Source of the DNA: Ferrovibrio sp046297595
GTDB lineage: Bacteria > Pseudomonadota > Alphaproteobacteria > Ferrovibrionales > Ferrovibrionaceae
NCBI RefSeq assembly: GCF_046297595.1
Contig: NZ_JBKBHT010000001.1
Coordinates: 806,001 to 870,000 of the forward strand
Direction of reading: 5' to 3'
DNA length: 64,000 bases
Part shown: one piece after another, positions 23,708 through 32,646 of the stretch
Layout: each line of letters opens with the position of its first letter
Numbering within the stretch: position 1 is the stretch's first letter
Position numbers and translations under genes: made by a program
Notes under the pieces: model-generated
The model's database searches: none
Told to the model about the DNA's origin: nothing
Seen by the model: only the letters and a program-made list of their open reading frames with translations

Positions 23708-24883
23708 TCAGCCGCCATACAGCCACTGGTTTCCGGCATAGGCCTGCTCGGCGGTCCGGCCGCTGAGGAAGGCATTGCGCAATTCGCGCACCGGACCGGT
23801 TGCGTGGTAGAAATCGCCATAAACGCGCGCCATCAACTGCACCCGCGCCGTGCGCAGATAACGTTCCTGCTGATAGGCCAGGAAGGCTGAATTCGGATCG
23901 TCGCGCCTGGCCGCCAGCTTGTCGGCCAGGCAGACGGCGTCTTCCATCGCCATGCAGGCACCCTGCGCCAGGTATTGCAGCATCGGATGTGCCGCGTCGC
24001 CCAGCAGGGTGATGCGGCCTTTCGTCCAGTTGCCCACCGGCTCGCGGTCGCACAGCACCCACATGCGCCAGGACTCGATCTTGTTCAGCAGGGTATGCAC
24101 CTGCGGCTGCTGGTTCTGGAACCGCTCGTTCAGCTCGGCCACATCGCCATAGCTGTTCCAGCCTTCCTCGTAGCGGTTGGAATGGAACACGGCGACCAGG
24201 TTGTAGAGCTCGCCACGGCGCAGCGGGTAATGCACCAGATGGGTCTTCGGCCCGGCCCACAGCACCACGTTGTTCTCGCGCTGGGCCTCGGGCACTTCGG
24301 CCAGCGGCAAAACGGTACGATAGGCGATATGGCCCGAGACGCGCGGCTTGCCATCGCCCACCACATGTTCGCGCAGCGCCGACCACAGCCCGTCGCAACC
24401 GATGATGCTACTGCCATCGATCACCGTGCCATCGGCCAGCGTGACCGACACGCTGCCGCCATGATCGACATGGCCGGTCGCCTTCGCGCTGGTATGCAGG
24501 CTGATCAGCGGCTGCGCGCGGCAGGCCTGCAGCAGGGCATCATGCAGGTCGGCGCGGTGGATCACGCCATAGGGCTGGCCGTAATGCTTCAGCGCGCGCT
24601 CGCCCATGGGGATGCGCGTTACCTCTTCGCCGGTCAGGGCGTCGCGCATGATCAGGTTGTTGGGGAACACGGCGATGGCATCCACTGCCTTGCGGATGCC
24701 CAGGAGATCGAAGCGGCGGAAGGCATTGGGGCCGATCTGGATGCCGGCGCCCACCTCGCGGAATTCGGCCGACTGCTCCAGCAGGATCGAAGGGATGCCT
24801 TTCAGCGCCAGTGCCAAAGCCGCCGCCAACCCGCCGATGCCGCCACCCACGATGATGACCGGACGATCCTGTGCTGCTGCCAT
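23708..24883 (-). CDS. FAD-dependent aromatic hydroxylase (3-hydroxybenzoate 6-hydroxylase/salicylate hydroxylase-like)
   Basis: Class A flavoprotein monooxygenase of 391 residues. Visible are the N-terminal FAD motif GGGIGGLAAALAL, the ADLHDAL segment, the DG motif IIGCDGLWSAL near residue 155 and the second FAD motif LLGDAAHPMLQYLAQGA near 295. The QYLAQGA version is typical of the 3-hydroxybenzoate 6-hydroxylase/NagX branch, which feeds gentisate pathways. No gentisate dioxygenase is nearby. GGGGGAGGG precedes the ATG at 24883. A 14-base palindrome lies 43 bases upstream. The exact substrate is uncertain. Confidence 0.85.
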   Translation of the reverse strand: MAAAQDRPVIIVGGGIGGLAAALALALKGIPSILLEQSAEFREVGAGIQIGPNAFRRFDLLGIRKAVDAIAVFPNNLIMRDALTGEEVTRIPMGERALKHYGQPYGVIHRADLHDALLQACRAQPLISLHTSAKATGHVDHGGSVSVTLADGTVIDGSSIIGCDGLWSALREHVVGDGKPRVSGHIAYRTVLPLAEVPEAQRENNVVLWAGPKTHLVHYPLRRGELYNLVAVFHSNRYEEGWNSYGDVAELNERFQNQQPQVHTLLNKIESWRMWVLCDREPVGNWTKGRITLLGDAAHPMLQYLAQGACMAMEDAVCLADKLAARRDDPNSAFLAYQQERYLRTARVQLMARVYGDFYHATGPVRELRNAFLSGRTAEQAYAGNQWLYGG

Positions 24884-24925
24884 GCTGCCCTCCCCCGCCT
24901 GCCGTTCATGCGGCATGGCTTATAA

Positions 24926-24939
24926 TCTGTATACGGATG
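24926..24939. promoter_or_regulatory. Palindromic operator ATCTGTATACGGAT
   Basis: The sequence equals its reverse complement except at one symmetric position pair, with a GTATAC core. It lies in the AT-rich patch before the flavin monooxygenase gene. GTATAC-centred palindromes are typical FCD-GntR targets; no matching regulator gene is adjacent. Confidence 0.55.
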
Positions 24940-24995
24940 TTATCAAGTTTACTGCCGGTCCGGTGTCACGGCAAGCGGATAGTCAGGAGTGGCGG

Positions 24996-25871
24996 CTAGC
25001 GCCGGTCCTCGGCGAGCAGGCGGCGCAGATACTGGCCGTAGGCATTCTTGCCATAGGCGGCGGCGATGGCCTCGACCTGCGCGGCGTCGATATAACCCTG
25101 ACGCCAGGCGACCTCTTCGGGCACCGCGATCTTCAGGCCCTGGCGCTTTTCCACAGTGGCGATGAAGTTGGAGGCATCGAGCAGGCTGTCGGGCGTGCCG
25201 GTATCGAGCCAGGCGAAACCGCGGCCGAACAACTCGACCTTGAGCTGGCCGCGCTGGAGATAGACGTTGTTGAGATCGGTGATCTCCAGTTCGCCACGCG
25301 CGGACGGTTTCAGCGACGCGGCGATGTCGCTGACCGCAGCATCGTAGAAATACAGGCCCGTAACCGCCCAGTTGCTGGGCGCCGGGTTGGGTTTTTCGAT
25401 GATCGCGCGCACCGACTTGTCGGGGTTGAGCTCCAGCACGCCGTAGCGTTCCGGATCGGCCACCCAGTAGCCGAACACCGTGGCGCCCTGCTGTTGTTGC
25501 GCCGCCTTGCGCAGCACGGCGCTGAACCCCTCGCCGTAGAAGATATTGTCGCCCAGCACCAGCGCGCAGGGCTGGCCGCCGACGAAGGCGCGGCCGATCA
25601 GGAAAGCCTGGGCGATGCCGTTGGGCTCGGGTTGCACGGCATAGGAAATCTGCAGGCCCCACTGGCTGCCGTCCTTCAGGAGCGCGCTGAAGGCGGCCTG
25701 GTCGCGCGGCGTGGTGATGACGAGGATCTCGCGGATGCCGGCCAGCATCAGGGTGGTGAGCGGATGATAGATCATCGGCTTGTCGTAGACCGGCAGCAGC
25801 TGCTTGCTGGTGACCGCCGTCGCCGGATGCAGCCGGGTGCCCGCGCCGCCCGCCAGGATGATGCCCTTCAT
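24996..25871 (-). CDS. rfbA: Glucose-1-phosphate thymidylyltransferase
   Basis: Nucleotidyltransferase of 291 residues that makes dTDP-glucose from glucose-1-phosphate and dTTP, the first step to dTDP-rhamnose. The nucleotide-binding GGAGTRLHPAT loop, the ALVLGDNIFYG segment and the EITDLNN segment are conserved, and length is typical of RfbA/RmlA. GAGGTAGG precedes the ATG. The usual partners rfbB, rfbC and rfbD are not in the window, so the gene is detached from its pathway here. Confidence 0.93.
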   Translation of the reverse strand: MKGIILAGGAGTRLHPATAVTSKQLLPVYDKPMIYHPLTTLMLAGIREILVITTPRDQAAFSALLKDGSQWGLQISYAVQPEPNGIAQAFLIGRAFVGGQPCALVLGDNIFYGEGFSAVLRKAAQQQQGATVFGYWVADPERYGVLELNPDKSVRAIIEKPNPAPSNWAVTGLYFYDAAVSDIAASLKPSARGELEITDLNNVYLQRGQLKVELFGRGFAWLDTGTPDSLLDASNFIATVEKRQGLKIAVPEEVAWRQGYIDAAQVEAIAAAYGKNAYGQYLRRLLAEDRR

Positions 25872-25945
25872 CGACCTACCTCGCCTGCGGCCATCCGCAG
25901 CCGGCAGACAGCTAAAAGAGAAGCGGAATCAATGGCCTGAGAGAA

Positions 25946-26022
<77 letters not shown>

Positions 26023-26335
26023 ACTGGCTGCGGTCGGCCGGACCATAACCGAGAGCCCGGCCGGAAAGCAAGGCGGGCCGCCGGGCGCTCACCGGCCAGA
26101 GGACGGGAAAGACTGGCAGATTCGGCGGCCTTGCACCGGGCCACCGCGCAGGCCGGCGATTTGGACTCCCGGAACATCGGCTTTGCGCCGCACAGCCGCG
26201 CTTTTGCGTCGTTTTGCGATGGTTTTGCTATGTTAACCCGTTGATTTTATTCAAACGGGCATCACAGAGCCCAGGCATCGCCAATCGCCGCCGCACATCA
26301 GATAGTACATAAAGCGAACACGACAAGGGCCGGTT
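26023..26335. other. Intergenic region without a supported gene
   Basis: A 313-base gap between tRNA-Arg and the methyltransferase gene. The half next to the tRNA is GC-rich and probably holds the tRNA promoter. A hairpin (CCCGTT with AACGGG at 26237-26259) lies nearer the methyltransferase end and may weakly terminate it, without a real T-run. No ORF with a credible start is visible. Confidence 0.5.
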
Positions 26336-27100
26336 CTAGGCGACCCTTGCGGTCACCAGCCAGTCCCAGGGTTTGGCTCCGCTCAGCTCCTTCGGCGGGC
26401 GGATGCTGTGGCAGGCCCAGGAATATTCCACCTTCCGGACCCGGATGGCGCGAAAGCCGCGCGCGGCCAGCTCGCGCTTCAGCTCGGCGGCGGTGAAATG
26501 TTTGGTCGGCACGCCGTCGATGCTCACGCCGCTGTCGCCATTCGGCTGGTCGGGTTTGACGATGATGCGCGGCTCGGCCGCGCCGCGTTCGGCTTTGGCC
26601 AGCAGCTTCGCCGACCCCAGTGCCGGCACCACGAGGATCAGCTTGCCGCCCCCCCTGTCGTCACGGTCGCGCAGCAGCGCGCGGGCAGAGTCCAGCACGC
26701 CCTGCCAGATGGCGCGACGCGGATGGATGGCGGCATTGGCACAGAGCACGGCATCGAAACGGCCGCGCCAGCTTTTCAGCGCGGTGCTGGCCAAATGCAC
26801 CCTGATATTGGATTGCCCGCGCGTCTTCTGGCGGGCGACATCGGCGCAGGCGGCCGATTGCTCGAAGCCATGCACCGCGCCGAACAGGCGACCCAGCACG
26901 GGCAGGTAGATGCCCACGCCGCAGCCGAAATCGGCCATCGACGCGCATGGATCGGCGGCGGCCTTCAGCGCGGACAGGATCACGCCTTTGCGGTCGTTGT
27001 GGAAGGAGGAGAAGATTTCCTCTTCCCAGTTGGTGGCTGCGGCATCCCAGTACTGGCCCGACTGGCGGCTGGGAAGCGATTGAACAACAGTGCCATCCAT
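26336..27100 (-). CDS. Class I SAM-dependent methyltransferase
   Basis: Protein of 254 residues with a class I methyltransferase core: motif I ADFGCGVGIYLPVLG near residue 57, an acidic residue after beta-2 (HGFEQS) and motif IV FDAVLCANAAI near 115. The N-terminal QYWDAAATNWEEEIFSSF is typical of small-molecule methyltransferases of the Methyltransf_25 type. GAGGAGG precedes the ATG. It is a single-gene unit next to a tRNA gene and an AT-rich gene. No acceptor can be named. Confidence 0.82.
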   Translation of the reverse strand: MDGTVVQSLPSRQSGQYWDAAATNWEEEIFSSFHNDRKGVILSALKAAADPCASMADFGCGVGIYLPVLGRLFGAVHGFEQSAACADVARQKTRGQSNIRVHLASTALKSWRGRFDAVLCANAAIHPRRAIWQGVLDSARALLRDRDDRGGGKLILVVPALGSAKLLAKAERGAAEPRIIVKPDQPNGDSGVSIDGVPTKHFTAAELKRELAARGFRAIRVRKVEYSWACHSIRPPKELSGAKPWDWLVTARVA

Positions 27101-27223
27101 GACGCTGTCCTCCTCGTTGCGCCGCCGCGAATCGCGGCGACCGGTGGAACATCACGTCGATCAGAATCGGTTGGGGTTAAGAGGGGGTTAACGCCTTTAC
27201 AAGGGACGCCCGACTATCAGTTC

Positions 27224-27766
27224 TTAGCCCGCTAAGAGATTAACTGAACGAGCAATAATGGTGGCGACAAACCACAAACTCAACAGAGCTTGAATGGCCG
27301 CAAATACTTCAATAACCCAATGCTTGGGCTTTGCACGCCAATAACCGAATAGGGTCTGCGTTCCAACACTCATTGAGAGATATTGGAACTCAGCCTCAAT
27401 CTTGTTGTTACTAATCCCATCAATGAGTTTCTCTGGGAAATGCCAATCCAAAATACCGTAAATGAAAGCGAACAAGAACAAGAAGAAAGCGTAAAACTCA
27501 ATCAACTGCCATAAAGTCAAAGACTCTTGAGAAGCGTGCTCAGCCAAACTCCATATCAATATGACCGCAAATAGCACCCAAGCGATTGAAGTGATGATAT
27601 CAACAGGGCCATGTTTTTTGAGCAAATAATGCTGTACGCGCTTCTCGTCCGCCCAAATATAAAGCGCGGAGACAACATAGTAGAGAATGATAAACGCTAG
27701 CGAGAAATTACGGATACCTTCTTGGGTAGAAAGAATATCCCCCAACCAACGAAGGAAAGTCCCCAT
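27224..27766 (-). CDS. AT-rich orphan membrane protein
   Basis: Protein of 180 residues with about four hydrophobic segments (roughly 20-38, 58-75, 88-108 and 152-172) and charged loops. Codon use and base composition are far more AT-rich than all flanking genes, and the whole patch from about 27180 to 27900 shares this, a sign of recent acquisition. No repeats or integrase mark its edges. I do not recognise the family; a defence or cargo role is possible but unsupported. Confidence 0.7.
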   Translation of the reverse strand: MGTFLRWLGDILSTQEGIRNFSLAFIILYYVVSALYIWADEKRVQHYLLKKHGPVDIITSIAWVLFAVILIWSLAEHASQESLTLWQLIEFYAFFLFLFAFIYGILDWHFPEKLIDGISNNKIEAEFQYLSMSVGTQTLFGYWRAKPKHWVIEVFAAIQALLSLWFVATIIARSVNLLAG

Positions 27767-27897
27767 TGCCGCCCCCTACTTTCTATCTTGAGCAGGGATT
27801 CAAATCAGTCCGGCAATAAAAATCCATTGTTTTTATCAGCATCTATCGCCGAATATCGAAGTATGCATTCCCAAATTAGGTTAGCACATCGCATTCC

Positions 27898-28860
27898 TTA
27901 CGCCGCCCGGCTGCGCGTCAGTTCCAGGAACAGGTCCTCCAGGTCGGCTTCCTGGGTGGAGAGATCGTGGATGGCGAGCCCGGCCTGCTGGATGCGGGCC
28001 AGCACGGTGGAGAACGGCTGCTGGCTGGGGCGGTAATGCAGGCGCAGGCGGCGGGGGCCGAGCAGTTCGGCGTTGAGTTCCGCCAGCGCGGCCGGCACGG
28101 CGGCCAGATCGGCATCCAGGGTGACGATCACATCCTTGCGGTCGAGCCGCGAGAGCAGTTTCGGCGTCGCGTCATGGGCCACCACATTGCCGTGGTTGAT
28201 GATGGCGATATGGTCGCACAGCGCCTCGGCCTCTTCCAGATAATGCGTGGTGAGCACCACCGTGGTGCCGGCGCGGTTGAGTTCGCGCACATAGGCCCAG
28301 AGCTGCTGGCGCAGTTCGATATCCACGCCGGCGGTGGGTTCATCCAGCACCAGCACCGGCGGATTGTGCACCAGCGCCTTGGCCACCAGCAGGCGGCGAC
28401 GCATGCCGCCCGAGAGTGTGCGCGCATAGGCATTGGCCTTGTCGCTCAAACCCACGGCGGCGAGGATTTCATCGGTGCGGCGTTCGGCTTTCGGCACGCC
28501 ATAAAGCCCGGCCTGGAATTCCATCGCCTCGCGCGGCGTGAAAAAGGGATCGAGGTTGAGTTCCTGCGGCACCACGCCGATGGCGGCCCGGGCGCGCCGC
28601 GGATCGGTGTCGATATCGCAGCCCCAGATCGCCGCATGGCCCGACGTCTTGTTCACCAGGCCGGCCAGGATGTTGATCAGCGTGGACTTGCCGGCGCCGT
28701 TCGGCCCGAGCAGGCCGAAGAAGCTGCCGCGCGGAATATCCAGCGCGATGCCGTTCAGCGCGCGCTTTTCGTTGCGCGTGCCGGCCCCGTAGACCTTGAC
28801 TAGGTCGCGGACGGAAATGGCCGGCGAGGCAGAGCCGGAAACGGCGGCGGATTCGGACAT
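27898..28860 (-). CDS. ABC-2 type transporter ATP-binding protein
   Basis: ATPase of 320 residues of the DrrA/CcmA/YadG class. Walker A is GPNGAGKST (near residue 54), the signature is LSGGMRRRL, Walker B is PVLVLDEPTAGVD and the H-loop is LTTHYLEEAE. The C-terminal 80 residues form the family's extra domain. The ATG at 28860 begins MSESAAV; upstream in-frame codons are less likely. The permease gene that normally follows such an ATPase is absent: the next gene on the strand is the AT-rich orphan, so the permease is either elsewhere or was displaced. Confidence 0.9.
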   Translation of the reverse strand: MSESAAVSGSASPAISVRDLVKVYGAGTRNEKRALNGIALDIPRGSFFGLLGPNGAGKSTLINILAGLVNKTSGHAAIWGCDIDTDPRRARAAIGVVPQELNLDPFFTPREAMEFQAGLYGVPKAERRTDEILAAVGLSDKANAYARTLSGGMRRRLLVAKALVHNPPVLVLDEPTAGVDIELRQQLWAYVRELNRAGTTVVLTTHYLEEAEALCDHIAIINHGNVVAHDATPKLLSRLDRKDVIVTLDADLAAVPAALAELNAELLGPRRLRLHYRPSQQPFSTVLARIQQAGLAIHDLSTQEADLEDLFLELTRSRAA

Positions 28861-29015
28861 GGTCTGGAGCCTTATGGGCCTGAAAGACTGGCGGAACGGA
28901 GCCTGCTGCGGTAGGTATCGCGTAGGTATCGCGCTAGGTACCATTGGGCAAGGAGTGGGTCAAACCGCCCCCTGCTTTTCCGACCGGATTTCGCCCTTTT
29001 CTGCGGAGTGTAACG

Positions 29016-29207
29016 ATGCAAGCCCCGGCACGTGCCCCTGTTGAAACCATCGAAGTGGATAGCCCCGTGGTGGCCTGCGACGGCGGCGGCGGTGCGCTCG
29101 GCCATCCGCGCGTCTACCTGAACATGGGCGAGAAGCATGAGATCGACTGCCCCTATTGCGGCCGGCTGTATGTGCTGAAAGAGGGCGCGCACGCCCACGG
29201 CCACTGA
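29016..29207 (+). CDS. Small zinc-finger protein (NDUFS6-like CHCC domain)
   Basis: Protein of 63 residues with one zinc-binding CHCC domain: a cysteine in VVACDGG, a histidine in LGHPRVY and the pair CPYC near the end. This is the bacterial counterpart of the NDUFS6 subunit zinc domain of complex I and is often found as a free small protein in alphaproteobacteria. GGAG lies before the ATG at 29016. It precedes polA by 19 bases on the same strand. Confidence 0.85.
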   Translation: MQAPARAPVETIEVDSPVVACDGGGGALGHPRVYLNMGEKHEIDCPYCGRLYVLKEGAHAHGH

Positions 29208-29226
29208 CCGGCCCGCGTTTCAGGGC

Positions 29227-32046
29227 ATGGCATCCAAACACCGCCTCTATCTGGTCGACGGTTCGGGTTACATCTTCCGGGCCTATCACGCGCTGCCGCC
29301 GCTGACGCGCAAGTCCGACGGCATGCCGGTGGGCGCCGTCTCGGGCTTCTGCAACATGCTCTCGTCCCTGCGCGACAAGGCGGAGCATGACGAGGCCGTC
29401 AGCCACATGGCGGTGATCTTCGATGCGGCGCGGGCCAATTTCCGCAACGAGATCTATCCCGAATACAAGGCCAACCGCTCGGAAACGCCGGAAGACCTGA
29501 TTCCGCAATTCGAGCCGATCCGCCGCGCCACCCGCGCCTTTGGCCTGGCCGCCATCGAGAAGGACGGCTTCGAAGCCGATGACCTGATCGCCACCTATGC
29601 CAAGCTGGCGCACGAAGCCGGCATGGAGGTCTGCGTCGTGTCCTCCGACAAGGACCTGATGCAGCTGGTGCGCGACGGTGTCGGCATGCTCGATCCGATG
29701 AAGGATCGCAGCATCGGCCCCGACGAGGTGATGGAGAAATTCGGCGTCACCCCCGACAAGGTGGTGGACGTGCAGTCTTTGGCCGGCGACAGCACCGACA
29801 ATGTGCCCGGCGTGCCCGGCATCGGCATCAAGACGGCAGCCGAGCTGATCAACACCTTCGGCGACCTCGACACGCTGCTGGCCCGCGCCGCCGAGATCAA
29901 GCAGCCCAAGCGGCGCGAGACCCTGCTGACCAATGCCGACAAGGCGCGCATCTCGCGCGAGCTGGTGCGCCTGAAAGACGACGTGCCGCTGGACCTGGGG
30001 CTCGACGACCTCAAGCTCGGCCCGGTGGAATGGCCGAAGCTGAAAACCTTCCTCGACGAGATGGAATTCCGCAGCCTGACCAGCCGCATCGAAAGCCGGC
30101 TGAAGCTGCGCGGCACGGCGGACATGGACGGCAACGGCCCGCGCAAGGCACCGGCGCCTGTGGCCTTCGAGGGCGAAGGCGGACCGGAAACGCCGCCCGG
30201 CACGGACAAGGCCGCGACCTACACGCTGGTGCAGGATATCGCCACGCTGCGGCAATGGATCGAGCGCGCCTCGGCCGCCGGGATCGTCGCCTTCGACACC
30301 GAAACCACCAACCTCTCGCCCACCCATGCCGAACTGGTGGGCTTCAGTCTCTGCATCGAGCCGCATGAGGCCTGCTATGTGCCGGTGGGCCACATCCCGC
30401 CGGGTGGCGGCGGACTGGATTTGAGCGGCGAAGGCGCACCGAAGCAGATTCCGCTGGACGACGCGCTGGCCGAACTGAAGCCGCTGCTGGCCGATCCGAG
30501 CGTGCTGAAAATCGGCCAGAACATCAAATACGACATGGCGGTGCTGCATCGCTATGGCCTGGAGATCGTGTCCTACGACGACACGATGCTGATCTCCTAT
30601 GCGCTGGATGCCGGCAAACACGGCCATGGCATGGACGAGCTTTCCGAGCTGCATCTGGGCCACAAGCCGATCTCCTACGACGAGGTGACCGGCACCGGGC
30701 GCAGCCGCATATCGTTTGCGGAAGTGGCGCTGGACAAGGCACGCGACTATGCGGCGGAAGATGCCGATATCACGCTGCGGCTTTACAACCTGCTGAAGCC
30801 GCGCCTGCTGGCCGAGAAACAGGTGACGCTGTACGAGACCGTGGAGCGCGGCCTGCCCGCCGTGGTGGCCGCCATGGAATGTGCCGGCATCAGGGTCGAT
30901 CCCGCCGAACTCAACCGTCTGTCGGCCGATTTCGCCAGCCGCATGGAGGCCTTCGAGAAAAAGGCCCATGAGCTGGCCGGGGAAAGCTTCAATATCGGCT
31001 CGCCCAAGCAGCTCGGCGAGATCCTGTTCGACAGGATGTCGCTGCCTGGCGGCAAGAAGGGCAAGACCGGGGCCTATTCCACCGGCGCCGACGTGCTGGA
31101 AGACCTGGCCGCCCAGGGCCACGAGCTGCCGCGCGTGGTGCTGGACTGGCGGCAATTACAGAAGCTGAAAAGCACCTATACCGATGCGCTGGTGGCCTCG
31201 ATCAACCCGCGCACCGGGCGGGTGCATACCTCGTATTCGATCTCGTCCACCAATACCGGGCGGTTCGCCTCCAACGATCCCAACCTGCAGAACATCCCGA
31301 TCCGCAGCGAGGAAGGCCGCAAGATCCGCCGCGCCTTCGTGGCCGAGCCGGGCCATGTGCTGATTTCGGCCGATTATTCGCAGATCGAGCTGCGCATCCT
31401 GGCCCATATCGCCGATATCGCCGCGCTCAAGCAGGCCTTCCGCGACGGTGTCGACATCCACGCACTGACCGCATCCCAGGTGTTCAACACGCCGGTGGAA
31501 GGCATGGACCCGATGGTGCGCCGCGCCGCCAAGGCGATCAATTTCGGCATCATCTACGGCATGAGCGCCTTCGGTCTGGCCGCCCAGCTCGGCATACCGC
31601 AGCGCGAGGCGCAGAGCTACATCGAGGCCTATTTCAAGCGCTATCCCGGCATCCGCGACTACATGGACCGCACCAAGAAGCAGGTGAAGGAGCAGGGCTA
31701 CGTTTCGACCCTGTTCGGCCGGCGCGTGCATTTCCCCAACATCAACACGAAAAATCCCGCCGAACGCGCCTTCCTGGAACGCGCCTCGATCAACGCGCCG
31801 ATCCAGGGTTCGGCCGCTGATATCATCAAGCATGCCATGGTGAAGCTGCCCGCCGCCCTGGCCAAGGCCGGGCTGCAGACCCGCATGCTGCTGCAGGTGC
31901 ATGACGAACTGGTGTTCGAGGCGCCCGAACGCGAGGTCGACGACGCGATCGCTGTGGCGAAGGACGTGATGCAGGCCGCCGCCGCGCTGGACGTGCCGCT
32001 GGTGGTGGAAGCCGGCCGCGGCGCCAACTGGGACGCCGCGCATTAA
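29227..32046 (+). CDS. polA: DNA polymerase I
   Basis: Protein of 939 residues for repair and Okazaki-fragment processing. Residues 1-300 form the 5' nuclease (YLVDGSGYIFRAYHALPP at the start, VSSDKDLMQLV, GDSTDNVPGVPGIG). Residues about 330-520 form the 3'-5' exonuclease with intact catalytic motifs (FDTETT, IGQNIKYD and YAAEDAD), so proofreading should be active, unlike Thermus enzymes. The polymerase follows: motif A ISADYSQIELR, motif B RRAAKAINFGIIYG, motif C LQVHDELVFE. Length is typical for alphaproteobacteria. Confidence 0.97.
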   Translation: MASKHRLYLVDGSGYIFRAYHALPPLTRKSDGMPVGAVSGFCNMLSSLRDKAEHDEAVSHMAVIFDAARANFRNEIYPEYKANRSETPEDLIPQFEPIRRATRAFGLAAIEKDGFEADDLIATYAKLAHEAGMEVCVVSSDKDLMQLVRDGVGMLDPMKDRSIGPDEVMEKFGVTPDKVVDVQSLAGDSTDNVPGVPGIGIKTAAELINTFGDLDTLLARAAEIKQPKRRETLLTNADKARISRELVRLKDDVPLDLGLDDLKLGPVEWPKLKTFLDEMEFRSLTSRIESRLKLRGTADMDGNGPRKAPAPVAFEGEGGPETPPGTDKAATYTLVQDIATLRQWIERASAAGIVAFDTETTNLSPTHAELVGFSLCIEPHEACYVPVGHIPPGGGGLDLSGEGAPKQIPLDDALAELKPLLADPSVLKIGQNIKYDMAVLHRYGLEIVSYDDTMLISYALDAGKHGHGMDELSELHLGHKPISYDEVTGTGRSRISFAEVALDKARDYAAEDADITLRLYNLLKPRLLAEKQVTLYETVERGLPAVVAAMECAGIRVDPAELNRLSADFASRMEAFEKKAHELAGESFNIGSPKQLGEILFDRMSLPGGKKGKTGAYSTGADVLEDLAAQGHELPRVVLDWRQLQKLKSTYTDALVASINPRTGRVHTSYSISSTNTGRFASNDPNLQNIPIRSEEGRKIRRAFVAEPGHVLISADYSQIELRILAHIADIAALKQAFRDGVDIHALTASQVFNTPVEGMDPMVRRAAKAINFGIIYGMSAFGLAAQLGIPQREAQSYIEAYFKRYPGIRDYMDRTKKQVKEQGYVSTLFGRRVHFPNINTKNPAERAFLERASINAPIQGSAADIIKHAMVKLPAALAKAGLQTRMLLQVHDELVFEAPEREVDDAIAVAKDVMQAAAALDVPLVVEAGRGANWDAAH

Positions 32047-32072
32047 GGACGCGGCCCTTGCCGCCTACAAAC

Positions 32073-32160
32073 CGTCATCCTCGGGCTTGACCCGAGGATC
32101 CACGTCTTTCTTTTCGTGCAAATAACTCGTGGATGCCCTGACCAAGTCCGGGCATGACGT
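32073..32160. repeat. Paired palindromic intergenic repeat
   Basis: Two hairpin-forming units in inverted orientation fill the gap after polA. The first has CTCGGGCTTGACCCGAG, the second GCCCTGACCAAGTCCGGGC, and the outer ends CGTCAT and ATGACG complement each other, as do the inner CCACG and CGTGG. Elements of this look are scattered REP-like repeats in many alphaproteobacteria. The hairpins could also end transcription of polA and of the convergent lipoprotein gene. Confidence 0.75.
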
Positions 32161-32562
32161 TCAGGGCTTCATGCAGCGCTCGACCAGCGCGCCGCAGGGT
32201 TCCAGCGTCTGCCGGCCCGTCGAGGTGCGGCCGGTGAAATCCACCGCGCGCACACGGCCGCCCTGCAAAGTGAAGGCGGCTTCGCAGTAGCGGTAGTAAT
32301 CGTAAGACACGCTGCCGCGGCCGGTCGGCGTGTAGCCGGTGTCGCTGGCCGCCGTGGCCGAGCGGCTGGTCTCGCGGAAATAGAGCCAGAGCTCGTTGCC
32401 GCCTTCCTTGTGCACGGCCACCGGCTCGCCCAGGCAGCGTTTCAGCCCGGCCTCGTCCAGGCCGACCAGGGCGGTGCGGGCGCGCTCGGCAGTGTCTCCC
32501 AGATGGGACGCGCAGGCGCCCAAGAGGACAAGCGGCAGCAGGAAAAGGGTGCGGTGCATCAT
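32161..32562 (-). CDS. Small lipoprotein of unknown function
   Basis: Protein of 133 residues with a lipoprotein signal (LVLLGAC, lipobox cysteine at 17). The mature part begins with a segment resembling SmpA/OmlA-like outer-membrane proteins (LVGLDEAGLKRCLGEP) and ends with paired cysteines in EPCGALVERC. Start at 32562 or the adjacent ATG at 32559. It lies divergent from the Ldh-family gene and convergent with polA across the repeat. Function unknown; probably an envelope protein. Confidence 0.78.
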   Translation of the reverse strand: MMHRTLFLLPLVLLGACASHLGDTAERARTALVGLDEAGLKRCLGEPVAVHKEGGNELWLYFRETSRSATAASDTGYTPTGRGSVSYDYYRYCEAAFTLQGGRVRAVDFTGRTSTGRQTLEPCGALVERCMKP

Positions 32563-32646
32563 GGGCCGCAGTCTGCCCGCCCCGTTGTTCGCCCGCAAGC
32601 TTTCCGATAAACCGGAGGCCTCCCGAGACTGCATCCGAGGACCATC

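Noticed and set aside
28960..31155. Reverse ORF of 731 residues opposite polA
   Set aside because: polA is unambiguous on the forward strand with all motifs; the reverse frame has typical shadow composition.
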